From the NCBI GenBank assembly GCA_902772085.1, contig CACXZL010000093.1, positions 1-6,846 of the forward strand: a DNA stretch of 6,846 nt, in the 5' to 3' direction. This stretch comes from an uncultured Coriobacteriaceae bacterium (GTDB lineage Bacteria; Actinomycetota; Coriobacteriia; Coriobacteriales; Atopobiaceae). Positions 5,438-6,846 of the stretch are shown here, one piece after another. The notes beneath the pieces were generated by a model. That model saw nothing but the letters and a program-made list of their open reading frames with translations, was not told the origin of the DNA and did no database searches. Numbering within the stretch: position 1 is the first letter of the stretch; every line of letters begins with the position of its first letter. The translations under genes and the position numbers were made by a program.

Positions 5438-6835
5438 ATGAAGTCGTTACGTTCGCTCATACTTCCCAAAGAACAAACACCCGAAGAAAAACGCCGCGAG
5501 ATGCTCGAGAAGCCCGTGGGTCCACTCATCCTCTCGCTCGCCGCGCCGTCCATCTTTGCAAACGTCGTGAGTACCATCTACAATCTGGCCGACACATTCT
5601 TTGTAGGGCAGATGGGATCTACCAGCGCAAGCGCTGCCGTGGGCGTTGCGTTCGTGACCTCTACCATCATCCAATCCATGGCCTTCTACCTCGCTCAAGG
5701 CACCGGCATCCACATGAGCCGCTGCCTCGGTGCCGGTGATAACGAGCGAGCGAACGTCTTTGTAAACACCGGCATCGCAGGCACCCTCATCCTTGGCACG
5801 CTCATCGCCGTCGTAGGGCACCTCTTCCTCGACCAACTGTGCTTTCTAGGCGGCGCAACGCCCACGATTCTCCCCTACGCCCGCACCTACATAAGCATCC
5901 TGCTCATAGGCGCGCCGTTCATCGCCGCTGGCTTCCTCATGAACATGCAGCTCAGGTTTCAGGGAGAGTCCTTCTACTCCATGCTCTGTATGGTGGCCGG
6001 CGCCGTGCTCAATACGATTCTCACCCCGATTTTCATCTTTCCCCTAGGCCTTGGCATCGCCGGAAGCGCCCTTGCGACGATTATCAGCGAGGCTGCGAGC
6101 TTCGTCTTGCTGCTCATAGAGATGAAACGCGCAGGCATCACCCAGCTTGGGCTGCGCTACGTAAAGATTCCCGATCGCCAAATGATTCGCGAGATTAATA
6201 ACGGCGGCGTTCCGTCATTTGTACGTCAGGTGATGCTCGGCGTTGCGACTTCACTGCTCAACAACGCAGCCGCACCTTTTGGCGATGCGGCCATCGCCGG
6301 AATTGCCGTGGTACAACGCATCACCAGCGTTGCAAACTTCTTCCAGATTGGCATCGGACAAGGTTTCCAACCCATCACAGGCTACAACCTCGGCGCCAAG
6401 CGCTACGACCGCATACGGGAAGCATATAGCTACGCCATCCGCGCGTCGTTCGTTTCCGTAGCTGTCATTGGTATGATTACCTTCATCTTCGCACCGCAGC
6501 TCATCTCGGTCTTCCGAGACGACCCTGACGTGGTGGCATTTGGCACGCTCACACTCAGGCTCCAAAGCTTCACGATGCCCTTCACCGGCATCGCCATGGC
6601 GACGAACTTCCTATTGCAAACGAGCGGCAAGATGTGGCGGGCGACGTTTCTAGGAGCGTGCCGTCTCGGACTGGTGCTTGGCCCCGTGGTGCTCGTGCTG
6701 CCTCGCATACTCGGCATGCTCGGTGTACAGATCGCCCAGCCCGTGACCGACATCCTCACCACGCTCGTCGCTCTCCCGCTCGCCGCCGGCGTCCTACGCG
6801 AACTCCATGCCGCCGAAGAAGCGCAGGGTATATGA
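5438..6835 (+). CDS. MATE-family multidrug/sodium efflux transporter
   Basis: This 465-residue membrane protein has the usual MATE length and a pattern of about 12 hydrophobic segments in two halves. The first half opens with PVGPLILSLAAPSIF and YNLADTFFVGQMG (48-60), the typical first helices of the DinF/NorM-like MATE group. It carries the inter-helix motif GAGDNERA (98-105). The second half has the equivalent motif QPITGYNLGAKRYDR (311-325), which marks the internal duplication. MATE proteins export cationic drugs or metabolites in exchange for sodium ions or protons; the substrate cannot be told. The chosen ATG gives a short charged N-terminal tail, as is normal. A TTG at 5411 would add nine residues and has a purine-rich AAAGGGA 10 nt upstream, but that lies inside a hairpin. 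Neither start has a strong RBS. The gene is divergent from hypB and has no evident link to it. Confidence 0.92.
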   Translation: MKSLRSLILPKEQTPEEKRREMLEKPVGPLILSLAAPSIFANVVSTIYNLADTFFVGQMGSTSASAAVGVAFVTSTIIQSMAFYLAQGTGIHMSRCLGAGDNERANVFVNTGIAGTLILGTLIAVVGHLFLDQLCFLGGATPTILPYARTYISILLIGAPFIAAGFLMNMQLRFQGESFYSMLCMVAGAVLNTILTPIFIFPLGLGIAGSALATIISEAASFVLLLIEMKRAGITQLGLRYVKIPDRQMIREINNGGVPSFVRQVMLGVATSLLNNAAAPFGDAAIAGIAVVQRITSVANFFQIGIGQGFQPITGYNLGAKRYDRIREAYSYAIRASFVSVAVIGMITFIFAPQLISVFRDDPDVVAFGTLTLRLQSFTMPFTGIAMATNFLLQTSGKMWRATFLGACRLGLVLGPVVLVLPRILGMLGVQIAQPVTDILTTLVALPLAAGVLRELHAAEEAQGI

Positions 6836-6846
6836 CGTCGCTCACC

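Overview
The window is about 6.8 kb of moderately GC-rich bacterial chromosome, compactly coded, with one conspicuously AT-rich patch (about 5158-5210). The protein styles suggest an anaerobic high-GC Gram-positive of the Coriobacteriia type (Olsenella, Collinsella or Eggerthella relatives): an iron-sulfur-rich GltD-like oxidoreductase, [NiFe] maturation proteins and a MATE exporter. That assignment is an inference from general impression, not a search result.

Layout. At the left edge is the 3' end of a plus-strand GGDEF-domain gene (1-188). A minus-strand block follows and is transcribed from right to left: hypB (4441-5148), a 999-residue multi-cluster flavin/iron-sulfur oxidoreductase (1353-4352), hypA (905-1249) and a sugar O-acetyltransferase of the Maa/LacA type (219-842). 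At the right, divergent from hypB, a MATE-family multidrug exporter runs on the plus strand (5438-6835). The 289-bp divergent region (5149-5437) holds a candidate hypB promoter and a long nested inverted repeat. It also holds a perfect 12-bp palindrome and a short hairpin just before the MATE start.

How the genes fit together. HypA and HypB deliver nickel to the active site of [NiFe] hydrogenases. The large oxidoreductase lies between them. It combines a winged-helix/Cys-rich Fe-S module, a ferredoxin-like cluster, a GltD/NfnB-type FAD and NAD(P)H unit, and a C-terminal ferredoxin domain. The simplest reading is an operon linking nickel-enzyme maturation to an NAD(P)H/ferredoxin electron-transfer protein that works with a hydrogenase or similar enzyme encoded elsewhere. 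The acetyltransferase may be a passenger with its own control.

The most interesting features are the domain architecture of the oxidoreductase and its position between hypB and hypA. Next are the structured non-coding elements: three separate hairpins share a CAAA(A)GG...CC(T)TTTG core, and the long hairpin upstream of hypB has stem differences that mostly become G-U wobbles when read as minus-strand RNA. No CRISPR array, insertion sequence, tRNA or rRNA is seen.
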